Below, piece after piece: positions 1 to 8,443 of a stretch of 64,000 nt of DNA; the first letter of the stretch is position 1, and every line of letters begins with the position of its first letter. The DNA lies in assembly GCF_900096945.1 (NCBI RefSeq), contig NZ_FMKA01000005.1, forward strand, positions 62,001 to 126,000. The letters are read 5' to 3'. The notes below the pieces were generated by a model. The model ran no database searches. It saw only the letters and a program-made list of their open reading frames with translations, and had not been told where the DNA came from. The DNA is from Anaerobium acetethylicum (lineage in GTDB: Bacteria; Bacillota; Clostridia; Lachnospirales; Lachnospiraceae). A program made the position numbers and the translations under genes.

Positions 1-3
1 GAA

Positions 4-46
4 TGTGCAAATTGACTAAGCCGAACGTTACAAGAGGGCTTTTGAT
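4..46. repeat. End of a palindromic repeat element (family A)
   Basis: The first bases repeat the right-hand end of the family A element found at 9768-9806 and 9984-10025: 'gtgcaaattgacta', then 'gttacaagagggctttt'. Only this end lies inside the window, so the rest of the element must be to the left. Confidence 0.75.
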
Positions 47-166
47 TCTTTTTAAATAAAAGACGCCATACTTCTGTCTGAGGAATAACAGACATAAAAT
101 AACTAAAAACCAACCATGAAAACATGCGAAACAGACATAAATAGAATGAAAACCAACAGAATATGG

Positions 167-195
167 TTGAATCGGATATGCGAATGTGGTATTAT
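167..195 (+). promoter_or_regulatory. Promoter of the diol dehydratase operon
   Basis: TTGAAT at 167-172 and TATTAT at 190-195 are separated by 17 bases, a vegetative sigma-A type promoter. Transcription would begin near 202, about 55 bases before pduC. The stretch 60-166 holds two copies of 'acagacataaa', possibly operator half-sites (inference). No cobalamin riboswitch was recognised. Confidence 0.6.
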
Positions 196-255
196 ATAGA
201 AAAGCTGACAGGATGCTTGTTTGATCTTCAGGAATTAAAATGAAAGGCGGAACCT

Positions 256-1920
256 ATGAAACAGTCAAAGAGGATGGAAGCGCTGAGAAGGCGTCCGATA
301 AATAAAGATGGCTATATTAATGAATGGCCTGAAAAAGGATTTGTTGCAATGTCAAGCCCATATGATCCAAAACCTTCAGTTAAGGTCAAGGATGGGATGG
401 TCGTGGAACTTGATGGCAGGAGCAGGGAAGAATTTGACTTCATTGACCAGTTTATTGCCGATTATGCCATACGTGTTGACAGAACGGAAAGAGCGATGGC
501 TATTTCCTCACTTGAAATAGCCAGGAAGATAGTGGATATCAATATTTCAAGGAAAGAGATTCTGGAAATTGTGTCAGGGATAACCCCTGCAAAAATGACA
601 GAGGTGATCAATTACCTGAATGTTGTTGAGATGATGATGAGCATGCAGAAGATGAGGGCTAGAAAGACACCTGCAAACCAGGCACATATTACGAATCTGA
701 AGGATGATCCGGTGCAGATCGCGGCTGATGCGGCGGAAGGCGCATTGAGGGGATTCAGGGAAGAGGAAACTACTGTAGGAATTGCCCGTTATGCACCTTT
801 TAACGCGATTGCCCTTTTTATAGGTTCCCAGGCAGGAAGAAAAGGCGTTCTTACTCAGTGTGCAGTTGAGGAGGCCACAGAGCTGGAACTTGGAATCAGG
901 GGATTTACGACCTATGCTGAAACAATGTCCGTATATGGTACGGAAAAAGTGTTCGTAGATGGGGATGATACCCCGTATTCGAAGGCATTTTTAGCTTCAG
1001 CATATGCTTCGAGGGGGCTGAAGACAAGGTTTACTTCCGGATCCGGATCAGAAGTCCTGATGGGAAGTGCAGAACAGAAGTCGATGCTATACCTGGAAAC
1101 AAGGTGTCTTTATGTGACGAAGGGGGCAGGAACCCAGGGAATCCAGAATGGATCGGTAAGCTGCATCGGAGTCACAGCCAGTGTCCCTTCCGGAATCCGG
1201 GAAATCATCGGTGAGAATCTGGTGGCGGCCCTTTTGGGACTTGAATGTGCATCTTCCAATGACCAGAGCTTTTCCAATTCAGACATCAGAAGGACAGCAA
1301 GGACCATGCTGCAGTTTCTGCCGGGAACAGACTTTATTTTCTCGGGATATGCGGCGGAGCCTAACTATGACAATCTTTTTGCGGGGTCGAATTTCGATGC
1401 AGAGGATTTTGACGATTACAATGTGCTACAGAGGGATATGCAGGTTGACGGAGGCCTGAGGCCTGTTAAAGAGGAAGATGTGATACGTGTAAGATACACT
1501 GCGGCAAAGGCAGTACAGGCAGTGTTCAGATATCTTGGACTGACGGAAGTTACTGATGAGCAGGTGGAAGCAGTCACCTACGCCCATGGTAGCAAAGATA
1601 CGCTTTCGAGGGATGTTGTTGCAGACCTTATGGCTGTTGAAGACCTTATGAAGAGGGGGATTACCGGTGTTGATGTGGTAAAGGCCCTCGCGGAGACAGG
1701 ATTCGAGGAACTGGCCGATAGCATTCTGAGCATGCTGAAACAGAGAGTGGTTGGAGATTATATGCAGACTTCGGCGATACTGGATGAAGAGTTTCATGTC
1801 GTTTCGGCAGTGAACAGGCCAAATGACTATATGGGTCCGGGAACGGGATACCGCGTAGACGGGGAGAGATGGGAAGAAATCAAGGCAATACCGAACATCA
1901 TCGACCCGGATCATTTTTAG
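256..1920 (+). CDS. pduC: B12-dependent propanediol/glycerol dehydratase, large subunit
   Basis: Catalytic alpha subunit of the adenosylcobalamin-dependent dehydratase that converts 1,2-propanediol to propionaldehyde, or glycerol to 3-hydroxypropionaldehyde. Its 554 residues match the family length. The active-site residues known in the Klebsiella enzyme (Gln141, His143, Glu170, Glu221, Gln296, Asp335, Ser362) are all present one position later: Q142, H144, E171, E222, Q297, D336, S363. The ATG at 256 follows 'aaaggcggaacct'. It is the first gene of a six-gene operon. Diol or glycerol preference cannot be told from the sequence alone. Confidence 0.96.
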   Translation: MKQSKRMEALRRRPINKDGYINEWPEKGFVAMSSPYDPKPSVKVKDGMVVELDGRSREEFDFIDQFIADYAIRVDRTERAMAISSLEIARKIVDINISRKEILEIVSGITPAKMTEVINYLNVVEMMMSMQKMRARKTPANQAHITNLKDDPVQIAADAAEGALRGFREEETTVGIARYAPFNAIALFIGSQAGRKGVLTQCAVEEATELELGIRGFTTYAETMSVYGTEKVFVDGDDTPYSKAFLASAYASRGLKTRFTSGSGSEVLMGSAEQKSMLYLETRCLYVTKGAGTQGIQNGSVSCIGVTASVPSGIREIIGENLVAALLGLECASSNDQSFSNSDIRRTARTMLQFLPGTDFIFSGYAAEPNYDNLFAGSNFDAEDFDDYNVLQRDMQVDGGLRPVKEEDVIRVRYTAAKAVQAVFRYLGLTEVTDEQVEAVTYAHGSKDTLSRDVVADLMAVEDLMKRGITGVDVVKALAETGFEELADSILSMLKQRVVGDYMQTSAILDEEFHVVSAVNRPNDYMGPGTGYRVDGERWEEIKAIPNIIDPDHF

Positions 1921-1960
1921 GGGAAGCGTGCAAAAGCCCGGAAAGGAAGTGTGAAAGAGA

Positions 1961-2656
1961 ATGGAAATCAATGAACAGCTGATTGAACAGATAGCGAAAA
2001 TCGTGTTAGAACAGATCAATGGAAAACCAGAGCCGGCAGCTGCCAGTACATGCACATGCGGCGGACAGCCGGGGAAATGCAACGGAAGCTGTGCGGGGAA
2101 AAAATCTCCGGCAGTTAAAACTTCATATGAAGGCTATGCCCCCGCAAAGAAGGGTACGGATCCTAAAGAAGTGGTAGTGGGTGTTGGACCGGCTTTTCAG
2201 AAAGAAATCAGAAATACAATAAACGGACTGAATCTGGATGATGTAATCGGGAACATCAAAGCTGGAATCGAAGAAGAAGGCATGGTTCCAAGGGTGGTGA
2301 AAGTGCTGAAGACCTCCGATGTCTGTTTTATGGGCCTGGAAGCGGCAAAGATAAGCGGCTCCGGTATTGGAATAGGCCTGCAGTCTAAAGGGACTGCGGT
2401 AATCCACCAGAAGGACCTTTATCCGCTTTCAAATCTCGAATTGTTTCCGCAGGCACCTCTGATGACTCTGGAAACCTACAGGGCCATCGGAAAAAATGCT
2501 GCGAAATATGTCAAAGGTGAAAAGGTCTCTCCTATTGAAGGACAGAACGATCCCATGGTCAGGGCTAAATACCAGGTCAAGGCTGCACTGATGCATATCA
2601 AGGAAACAGAACAGGTGGACGTATCAAGACCTATCATTGAATGGACGGAGGCGTAA
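1961..2656 (+). CDS. pduD: B12-dependent diol dehydratase, medium subunit with encapsulation-type N-terminus
   Basis: Beta subunit (231 residues) that with PduC forms the cobalamin pocket. The first 19 residues (MEINEQLIEQIAKIVLEQI) form an amphipathic helix very like the signal that targets PduD into the propanediol microcompartment. A linker with four cysteines follows (CTC, GKC, GSC; residues about 31-45), and then the conserved core from about residue 65. A cysteine-rich linker is not a standard feature of the family as I know it. It lies 40 bases after pduC and ends 5 bases before the chosen pduE start. No shell-protein genes are seen in the window. Confidence 0.94.
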   Translation: MEINEQLIEQIAKIVLEQINGKPEPAAASTCTCGGQPGKCNGSCAGKKSPAVKTSYEGYAPAKKGTDPKEVVVGVGPAFQKEIRNTINGLNLDDVIGNIKAGIEEEGMVPRVVKVLKTSDVCFMGLEAAKISGSGIGIGLQSKGTAVIHQKDLYPLSNLELFPQAPLMTLETYRAIGKNAAKYVKGEKVSPIEGQNDPMVRAKYQVKAALMHIKETEQVDVSRPIIEWTEA

Positions 2657-2661
2657 GCGAA

Positions 2662-3054
2662 ATGAGATATCCTTTAGGTGAGTATGAAAAAGACTCTATT
2701 CGTTCCAAGACGGGAAAAAAATTAAGCCAGATCACACTGGATGAAATAAAAAGAGGAAACGTAACTGCTGACGATATAAAAATTTCAAAGGAAATGCTTC
2801 ATAAACAAGGGCAGGTCGCGAAAGAAGCAGACAATCCTGAACTGGCAGGAAATTTTGAAAGAGCATCGGAAATGGTTGACATTCCTGACGAGGTCATTCT
2901 GGACATGTACAACAGGCTGAGGCCGAACCGATCAACAAAACTGGAGCTTGTGACAATGGCAAAAGAGCTGATTGACAACTATCAAGCTGTAAATTGCGCA
3001 AAACTGGTGATGGAGGCGGCAGAAATTTACGAGAAAAGGGGAATCCTTCTTTGA
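2662..3054 (+). CDS. pduE: B12-dependent diol dehydratase, small subunit
   Basis: Gamma subunit (130 residues), completing the alpha2-beta2-gamma2 dehydratase. I chose the ATG at 2662 (protein begins MRYPLGEY) because 'ggagg' lies at 2647-2651 and the in-frame ATG at 2641 lies inside the pduD end. The C-terminal segment with 'MYNRLRPNRST' followed by an acidic helix is characteristic of PduE/DhaE. Its stop overlaps the TTG start of pduG. Confidence 0.93.
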   Translation: MRYPLGEYEKDSIRSKTGKKLSQITLDEIKRGNVTADDIKISKEMLHKQGQVAKEADNPELAGNFERASEMVDIPDEVILDMYNRLRPNRSTKLELVTMAKELIDNYQAVNCAKLVMEAAEIYEKRGILL

Positions 3055-4868
3055 AACTGATTGCAGGCGTGGATATCGGCAATTCAACAACAGAAGTGTG
3101 CATCGGCGAAATCGGCGGTGACGGGAAGATGCGCTTTTTATCCTCTTCATCAGTAATGACGACGGGAATGAAGGGCACTGTTGCCAATACTGCAGGCGTC
3201 ATACATGCGCTGGACGCTGCAATGGGGAAAATCAACAGACCTGTGAGTGAGATCAGCCTGATACGCATAAATGAAGCGGCGCCTGTAATCGGAGACACTG
3301 CGATGGAGACGATTACGGAGACGATCATCACGGAATCTTCCATGATCGGACACAATCCGTCGACTCCGGCGGGAGCAGGGCAGGCGGCAGGCACGATCAT
3401 CTATATTGGTCATCTTCCGGAAGGAAAACCGGGAATTCCCTACATTGTAACGGCAAGCAGCCTTTCAGCATATGACGAGGTAGCTGATGTTATCAACCGT
3501 TATGCAAAGAAGCTCGATATTGCCGGATTGATTCTCCAGGCGGATGAAGCAGTGCTTGTGGAGAACCGGCTGGAGCACAAAATTCCGATTGTAGATGAAG
3601 TGAAAAGCATAAACAGCATTCCGGAATGGAAAATGGCAGCAATAGAAGTTGCCCTCCCGGGACAGTCTGTACGCATGCTTTCCAATCCGTATGGAATAGC
3701 AACGCTGCTGAAACTGGATGCAGACGAGACCAAAGCTGCAACTCCTATTGCAAAAAGCCTGATAGGAAAGAGGAGCGCAGTGGTCATCCGCACCCCCCAC
3801 GGAAATGTAAAAGAGAATGTTCTGCCGGCCGGTGAGCTATATGTGAAGTCTGATCAGGTCTATCCGGTTAATATAGATTCCGGTGCTGACAGGATTATGG
3901 AGGTACTTGGGCAAGCGGGCGAAGTAATAGATATCAGCGGACAGCCGGATACGAATATCGGCAATATGCTGATCAATATAAAGAACGGAATGGGGAACCT
4001 GATGGGTGAAGAATCTGGTGAAATCAGGATTACTGACATTCTGGCTGTTGACACGCTGGCTCCTGTGCAGATTTCCGGTTCACTTGCAGGAGAATCCTGC
4101 ATGGAAAAGGCAGTAGGAGTTGCAGCCATGGTGAAGACAAAGCACCTCCCTATGGAAAAGATTGCAGATGAACTGAAAAGACGTCTGCACATCTATGTGA
4201 AGGTGGCCGGAGTGGAAGCGGTAATGGCGGCACTGGGAGCGCTTACAACCCCTGGGACACGACTTCCCCTTGCCATGCTGGATCTTGGAGGCGGGTCTAC
4301 CGATGCGGCAGTCATCGACAGTGACGGCCGGGTAAAGACCACCCATAAAGCAGGGGCTGGAGAGCTCGTATCAATGATCATCCAGACGGAACTTGGACTT
4401 TCGAGCAGGCATACTGCGGAGCAGATCAAGAAATATCCCCTTGCAAAGGTTGAGAGCCTTTTTCATATGAGGCTCGAAAATGGAGCTATGCATTTTTTTG
4501 AAAATGCAATAGAACCGAAATATTTTGGAAATGTTGTTCTCCTTCATCCAGAGGAGATGGTTATCATTGACGAAGACATTCCCCTTGAGAAAATTGCAGC
4601 AGTTCGGAAAGACGCTAAGCGAAAGGTGTTTGTCAGGAATGCACTCAGGGCACTGACAGAAATTGCACCTGGACATAATCTGAGAAATATCCCGAATGTA
4701 GTGCTGGTCGGCGGTTCGGCTGAGGATTTTGAAGTGCCGGAAATGCTGATGGAGGAACTGGCCAACTATAAGATCGTATGCGGACGAGGAAATATCAGAG
4801 CATCAGAGGGGCCTAGAAATGCCGTTGCGACGGGGCTGGTTCTGTCATATACAGGGGGGCAGCAATGA
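3051..4868 (+). CDS. pduG: Diol dehydratase reactivating factor, large subunit
   Basis: ATP-dependent chaperone that releases damaged cobalamin from inactivated dehydratase. The 605-residue protein has the two phosphate motifs of the actin/Hsp70 fold: 'VDIGNSTTEV' near the N-terminus and 'LDLGGGSTDAAV' past the middle. A longer reading from 2994 is possible, but TTG at 3051 is the better start: it overlaps the pduE stop (TTGA), is preceded by 'aaaagggg', and begins directly with the family N-terminus (MKLIAGVDIGN). It is translationally coupled on both sides. Confidence 0.95.
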   Translation: MKLIAGVDIGNSTTEVCIGEIGGDGKMRFLSSSSVMTTGMKGTVANTAGVIHALDAAMGKINRPVSEISLIRINEAAPVIGDTAMETITETIITESSMIGHNPSTPAGAGQAAGTIIYIGHLPEGKPGIPYIVTASSLSAYDEVADVINRYAKKLDIAGLILQADEAVLVENRLEHKIPIVDEVKSINSIPEWKMAAIEVALPGQSVRMLSNPYGIATLLKLDADETKAATPIAKSLIGKRSAVVIRTPHGNVKENVLPAGELYVKSDQVYPVNIDSGADRIMEVLGQAGEVIDISGQPDTNIGNMLINIKNGMGNLMGEESGEIRITDILAVDTLAPVQISGSLAGESCMEKAVGVAAMVKTKHLPMEKIADELKRRLHIYVKVAGVEAVMAALGALTTPGTRLPLAMLDLGGGSTDAAVIDSDGRVKTTHKAGAGELVSMIIQTELGLSSRHTAEQIKKYPLAKVESLFHMRLENGAMHFFENAIEPKYFGNVVLLHPEEMVIIDEDIPLEKIAAVRKDAKRKVFVRNALRALTEIAPGHNLRNIPNVVLVGGSAEDFEVPEMLMEELANYKIVCGRGNIRASEGPRNAVATGLVLSYTGGQQ

Positions 4869-5200
4869 TTATCAACAGACCTTCAATTAGAATCTATACC
4901 TGCCATGCAGATCGTGATATATTGAAAGAAATTTGTGCGGGAATTGAAGAAGAAGGCGTTCTGTACGAAATAGAGGAACGTCAGGAAACAGAACTGGATG
5001 TTCTCTGCTATGATGCAGCAAATGAATCAGTTCTGGGAACGGGAGTGGGCGTGGCATTCTCTGAGACAGGCATGCAGATGAAGGGTGTGCCAAAAGGCAG
5101 GAATCTGTTTGAAGTCAGCAATCCGACATCGGGACAGTGCAGAATCCTGGGGGCAAATGCTGCCAGGGCTGTCAAGCGAATGCCGTTCAGGATTTTTTAG
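4865..5200 (+). CDS. pduH: Diol dehydratase reactivating factor, small subunit
   Basis: Small subunit (111 residues) of the dehydratase reactivase. It resembles the dehydratase beta-subunit fold and swaps with it during reactivation (family knowledge). The ATG overlaps the pduG stop (ATGA), as expected for subunits made in equal amounts. The conserved 'VLGTGVGVAF' and the glycine-rich 'SNPTSGQCRILGANAARAVK' agree with the family. Confidence 0.9.
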   Translation: MIINRPSIRIYTCHADRDILKEICAGIEEEGVLYEIEERQETELDVLCYDAANESVLGTGVGVAFSETGMQMKGVPKGRNLFEVSNPTSGQCRILGANAARAVKRMPFRIF

Positions 5201-5225
5201 AAACCATAAGACGGGGGTGAGAAAA

Positions 5226-6275
5226 GTGTCTGTTAATAAAAACGTGAAGATATATACAAAAGAAGGCGACAATGGAACCACAAGCCTTATGAAGACCCGG
5301 AATGTACCAAAAAATGATGACAGAATCCAGCTGCTTGGAACGATCGATGAACTTACAAGCAACCTGGGCCTTTTGAAGGCGTCCGGAATAAGCGTTGAAA
5401 TAAGGGAACAGTTCGAAAGGATCCAGAAGAATCTTATGACAATCATGGCGGGAATTGCAGATCCCTACAATAAGGATTATCGGTTTGGAGAAGAAGTGGT
5501 GGCGGTTCTTGAAGAAGAAATCGACAGACTTGAGGAAGGGTTCCCCCGTGATAAAAAATTCGTACTGCCGGGAAAAAGCAGAATTTCTGCCCAAACGGAC
5601 ATTGCAAGGACTGTGGCAAGAAGAGCTGAGAGATGGATGGTTGCAGTCGACAGGAAATTTACGGTTGATAAGAATGCAAAGAGGTATTTGAACAGGCTTG
5701 CTGATTACCTTTATGTGACAGCCCGCTATATGGACTTCCTCGAGGGCGGGATGGATGAAACCACGACACAGATGAAACCAGCAGCAAAATCAGACAAAGG
5801 AGCCGTTACCATGACAGATCATGATGTGATACAAGCCGTTCTTGAAAAACTCGGTCAGGGGCTTGGAAGGATTTCCCTTGAATCGGCTAAGAAACTGATT
5901 GGAAAAGTAGAAGAAGAATGCGTGAGAAAGGGCCTGAGTGCGGTTATCGCCGTCTGTGGTCCTGATGGAAATCCAGTTGCAATACACGTGATGGACAATG
6001 CGTTCCTGGCAAGCTTTGATATAGCAATGAAAAAAGCATACACTTCAGTGGCAGTTAAAATGTCTACCAGAGAACTTGGAAAGCTGGCACTGCCCGGGCA
6101 GACTTTCTATGGGATTGACAAAGCTGACAATGGTCGAATGATCATATTTGGGGGCGGTGTACCCCTTAGTATTGAGGGCAGGATCATCGGAGGGCTTGGT
6201 GTAAGTGGAGGGACATCCGAACAGGATGCGGAAGTAGCTGATTTTGGACAGTCAGTGCTTGAAAGTATACTATAG
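5226..6275 (+). CDS. pduO: Cob(I)alamin adenosyltransferase PduO with C-terminal DUF336/HbpS domain
   Basis: Makes adenosylcobalamin for the dehydratase. The 349-residue protein has the PduO-type transferase at residues 1 to about 185 (nucleotide motif 'YTKEGDNGTTSLM' near the N-terminus). A DUF336/GlcG/HbpS domain occupies about 200-349 ('GLGVSGGTSEQDAEVA'), the same architecture as Salmonella PduO, whose second domain binds haem. The GTG at 5226 is preferred because 'gggggtgag' lies just upstream. The upstream in-frame extension overlaps pduH and is unlikely to be translated. A terminator follows. Confidence 0.92.
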   Translation: MSVNKNVKIYTKEGDNGTTSLMKTRNVPKNDDRIQLLGTIDELTSNLGLLKASGISVEIREQFERIQKNLMTIMAGIADPYNKDYRFGEEVVAVLEEEIDRLEEGFPRDKKFVLPGKSRISAQTDIARTVARRAERWMVAVDRKFTVDKNAKRYLNRLADYLYVTARYMDFLEGGMDETTTQMKPAAKSDKGAVTMTDHDVIQAVLEKLGQGLGRISLESAKKLIGKVEEECVRKGLSAVIAVCGPDGNPVAIHVMDNAFLASFDIAMKKAYTSVAVKMSTRELGKLALPGQTFYGIDKADNGRMIIFGGGVPLSIEGRIIGGLGVSGGTSEQDAEVADFGQSVLESIL

Positions 6276-6296
6276 CGGTGGTGCCGCAAAGGAAAA

Positions 6297-6340
6297 GCAG
6301 CAGATAAACTTCTTTGTGAAGTATCTGCTGCTTCTTTTAA
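6297..6340 (+). terminator. Terminator of the pdu operon
   Basis: A ten-base stem, 'gcagcagata' with 'tatctgctgc', followed by 'ttctttta'. It sits between pduO and the convergent HIT gene. Confidence 0.8.
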
Positions 6341-6377
6341 TCATACGGGCATTTATCCTATGAGATGAACGGCCGTC

Positions 6378-6809
6378 TTATTTGTTTCCTAAATGCTTTT
6401 TGATAAGATCGATCACTTCGGTATAGTTTTCGTCGTCGAGATAAATCTGGTCAGGGTTCATCGCAAACACACCGCCCCATTCGAAGTCGTTTTTGTATTT
6501 TGGAACCAGATGGAAATGCAGGTGGTGTCCGGTATCGCCATATGCTCCGTAGTTGATTTTGTCTGGATGGAAAGCGGCATGAAGGGCTTTTGCAACCTTG
6601 TTGACATCGGTAAAGTAATCGTTGCGTTCCTCATCTGTCAGTTCAACTATTTCGCTGACATGTTTCTTGTGCGCTACAATAACGCGGCCTTCGTGGCTTT
6701 GTTCCTTAAAAAGATATACGTTTGAAGTTTTCAGCTCGCAGATTTTGATTCCAAATTTCGCGACTAAATCGCCTTCCATGCAGTATGCGCAATTAGTATC
6801 TTTCGTCAT
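6378..6809 (-). CDS. HIT family (histidine triad) hydrolase, HINT-like
   Basis: Cytosolic nucleotide hydrolase or transferase of the histidine triad superfamily, 143 residues. The catalytic signature H-x-H-x-H is present as 'HHLHFHLVP' near residue 97. An N-terminal 'CAYC' pair resembles the zinc-binding cysteines of some HIT proteins. The ATG at 6809 was chosen because 'agaggaa' precedes it with good spacing and the protein then begins 'MTKDTNCAYC'. The upstream extension to 6887 has no ribosome site. Substrate unknown. Confidence 0.9.
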   Translation of the reverse strand: MTKDTNCAYCMEGDLVAKFGIKICELKTSNVYLFKEQSHEGRVIVAHKKHVSEIVELTDEERNDYFTDVNKVAKALHAAFHPDKINYGAYGDTGHHLHFHLVPKYKNDFEWGGVFAMNPDQIYLDDENYTEVIDLIKKHLGNK

Positions 6810-7137
6810 GTCGGTTCCTCTTTTCTTATAGTATTTTTCTTCGTTGTGTGGTATGGCAATAATTTGACCGGTTTGAAAAATCACCATACAATTATATTAA
6901 AACATTATCCGAAAAAGTCAAGAAAAAACAGGAATGTCTATAATGCTTAAAAATATAGAATTAAATGTGAAATATTGTATTAACAGAAAACAGCAGAAAT
7001 AAATCAATAACAAAAGAAATTATTTAAGAAATATACAAAATACATATTTTGGTGATGCTATTGAAAGGTTTATTTATACAAATAGCACAATTTATAAATA
7101 AATGAATAAAATAAAGGTATAAAAATGCATAAATTTA

Positions 7138-7166
7138 TTGACAAAAACAAAGAAAGATAGTAAGAT
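7138..7166 (+). promoter_or_regulatory. Consensus sigma-A promoter with no assigned gene
   Basis: TTGACA at 7138-7143, 17 bases, then TAAGAT at 7161-7166: a near-perfect vegetative promoter. The predicted start near 7173 is about 54 bases before the small ORF at 7227 and about 960 bases before the orphan terminator at 8102-8136. Confidence 0.65.
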
Positions 7167-7226
7167 ATGCATATGAAAAGAAAAATCTTTTAAATATGAA
7201 AATAAAAAAAGAAGGAAGCGAGGGTA

Positions 7227-7322
7227 GTGAATAGAGAAACTAAATATTTAAAAGATTACATTAATTGGATTTATTTGAACCTGATTTTGGCTGATGCTAA
7301 AGCAAGAAAAATAAATACATAA
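7227..7322 (+). CDS. Candidate 31-residue small protein, no family recognised
   Basis: A GTG-started ORF 54 bases after the promoter at 7138, with 'gaaggaagcgaggg' upstream as a ribosome site. The peptide is basic at both ends with a hydrophobic middle (core 'YINWIYLNLILAD') and could form an amphipathic helix. Nothing in it identifies a function. It may be a small membrane or signalling peptide, the leader of a longer RNA, or chance. Confidence 0.3.
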   Translation: MNRETKYLKDYINWIYLNLILADAKARKINT

Positions 7323-7426
7323 GACAGATGAAATCGAAGATGAGAATTAGAATTTGGAACCAGATAACAAGCAGACAGAAAGGGAATTAGAGGCCACAGA
7401 AAAGAATAAGTAAGAGATCGGAATAA

Positions 7427-7625
7427 GGCATCAGTTCAAGCCGTTAAGGTTAGGTATCAGGTTACTCCACCAAGTTTAAGACATTAAAATCAGACACCAG
7501 ACATCAAAAGTAAATATCAAAGTAAAGGCATCAAAGTTGAGACATCAAGGTTAAGGAATTAAAGAAAAAATCAAGATTAAAACATCAGGGGTAAGGTATT
7601 GCGATTTAAACATCAAGATTAAATG
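7427..7625. repeat. Degenerate direct-repeat array, unit about 14 bases (RCATCAARRTTAAR)
   Basis: About ten imperfect units occur head to tail, for example 'gcatcaaagttgag' at 7528, 'acatcaaggttaag' at 7542, 'atcaagattaaa' at 7570 and 'acatcaagattaaa' at 7610. Spacing is irregular, from 12 to 28 bases. The array is non-coding. Confidence 0.6.
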
Positions 7626-8101
7626 AAGACCAGAAACAGAATGAAATGCAGAAATGGAACCGTTAACCTGCTGACAGAAAGGGAATGGCATAATTAGTCT
7701 TATATTTAATACACTGCGCATGGGTGGTGCGCAAGTGAAAAGTACTTGAAACAGAGAATTAAGGAGAAAGGTATTAAAAAAATAGCAACTGTTCAGGATT
7801 GCGTTAATATAGTGAACAGCTGCATGCAATTGAAATGCTGAACGGATAACTGCAGGATATATGGACATTATATTTGAGGAAATGAAGCGGGCAGGAGGTA
7901 GAATGGCATAATCACAGACGAATAGTAGAAATATAGTAACTGATCAGAACCTTATCAGTTGCGAAAATTAAGATAAACATTTTGATCCCGACATCATTTA
8001 TATCCAGCAAAGCAATAGTAAAAAGCAAAAAATATTAGAAATGTAATGATAACCGGACCAGCTTTGGTATGGTTCGAGCAGGAAAATTCAAAAGTGTGAT
8101 T

Positions 8102-8136
8102 ATGGCGGTACAGCTATCGAGCTGTATCGCCATTTT
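8102..8136 (+). terminator. Orphan intrinsic terminator
   Basis: A 14-base-pair stem with a single G-U pair ('atggcggtacagct' with 'agctgtatcgccat', tetraloop 'atcg') followed by 'ttt'. No gene ends here, so it probably closes the transcript that starts near 7173. Confidence 0.7.
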
Positions 8137-8384
8137 CTGGTTAACAGGAAGAAAGATCCCATAGTAACTGTATCATGTACTAAGATTAGTGAGCCGGCAC
8201 TGGTGAATTGAAATGTTTTATGATAATTTTAAAAAGATATAATGCTTCAAAAAGACATTTAATTCATAAAAAAACCGTATAACGAGCATTAACAAGTAAA
8301 ACGAACATAAAAAAGCGGAAATGAACATTGCATAATCTATTGCGTTGTGCTACTCTGAGTCTAGAAAAAGGATGCTTCATAATG

Positions 8385-8404
8385 GTTTGTTTGTTTGTTT
8401 GTTT
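8385..8404. repeat. Five tandem GTTT units
   Basis: A simple-sequence tract of five GTTT units, 40 bases before the ATG of the next gene and within its probable leader. Tetranucleotide tracts of this kind can change length by slippage. Confidence 0.8.
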
Positions 8405-8443
8405 GAATGGAAATGATGATCGTCAACCTAATTGGAGGTAATT

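Larger units (their letters stand above)
6810..8443. other. AT-rich 1.6 kb region without an ordinary gene
   Basis: No reading frame with a credible ribosome site and family resemblance was found here apart from the tiny ORF at 7227. The region is very AT-rich, and from about 7200 to 7930 the plus strand is mostly purine. It holds a consensus promoter (7138), a degenerate direct-repeat array (7427-7625), a hairpin 'aactgat'/'atcagtt' (7937-7960) and a strong orphan terminator (8102). Scraps that read like protein near 7748-7842 have stops in all frames and could be a decayed gene. Confidence 0.6.

Noticed and set aside
60-255. Cobalamin riboswitch upstream of the pdu operon
   Set aside because: The leader is too short and lacks the B12-box; only a promoter and short direct repeats are visible.
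5085-5225. N-terminal extension of PduO overlapping pduH
   Set aside because: It would overlap pduH out of frame for 116 bases. The GTG at 5226 has a proper ribosome site and begins at the family N-terminus.
7427-7625. Repeat array as a CRISPR
   Set aside because: Units are degenerate and irregularly spaced, with no constant spacers and no cas genes in the window.
7740-7850. Protein-like fragment around the segment reading KGIKKIATVQDCVNIVNSC
   Set aside because: It has stops on both sides, no start with a ribosome site, and no family match. It may be a remnant but cannot be called a pseudogene of anything.
7551-7868. Minus-strand 105-codon frame in the AT-rich region
   Set aside because: No ribosome site, composition like the antisense of purine-rich DNA, no family resemblance, and it crosses the repeat array.
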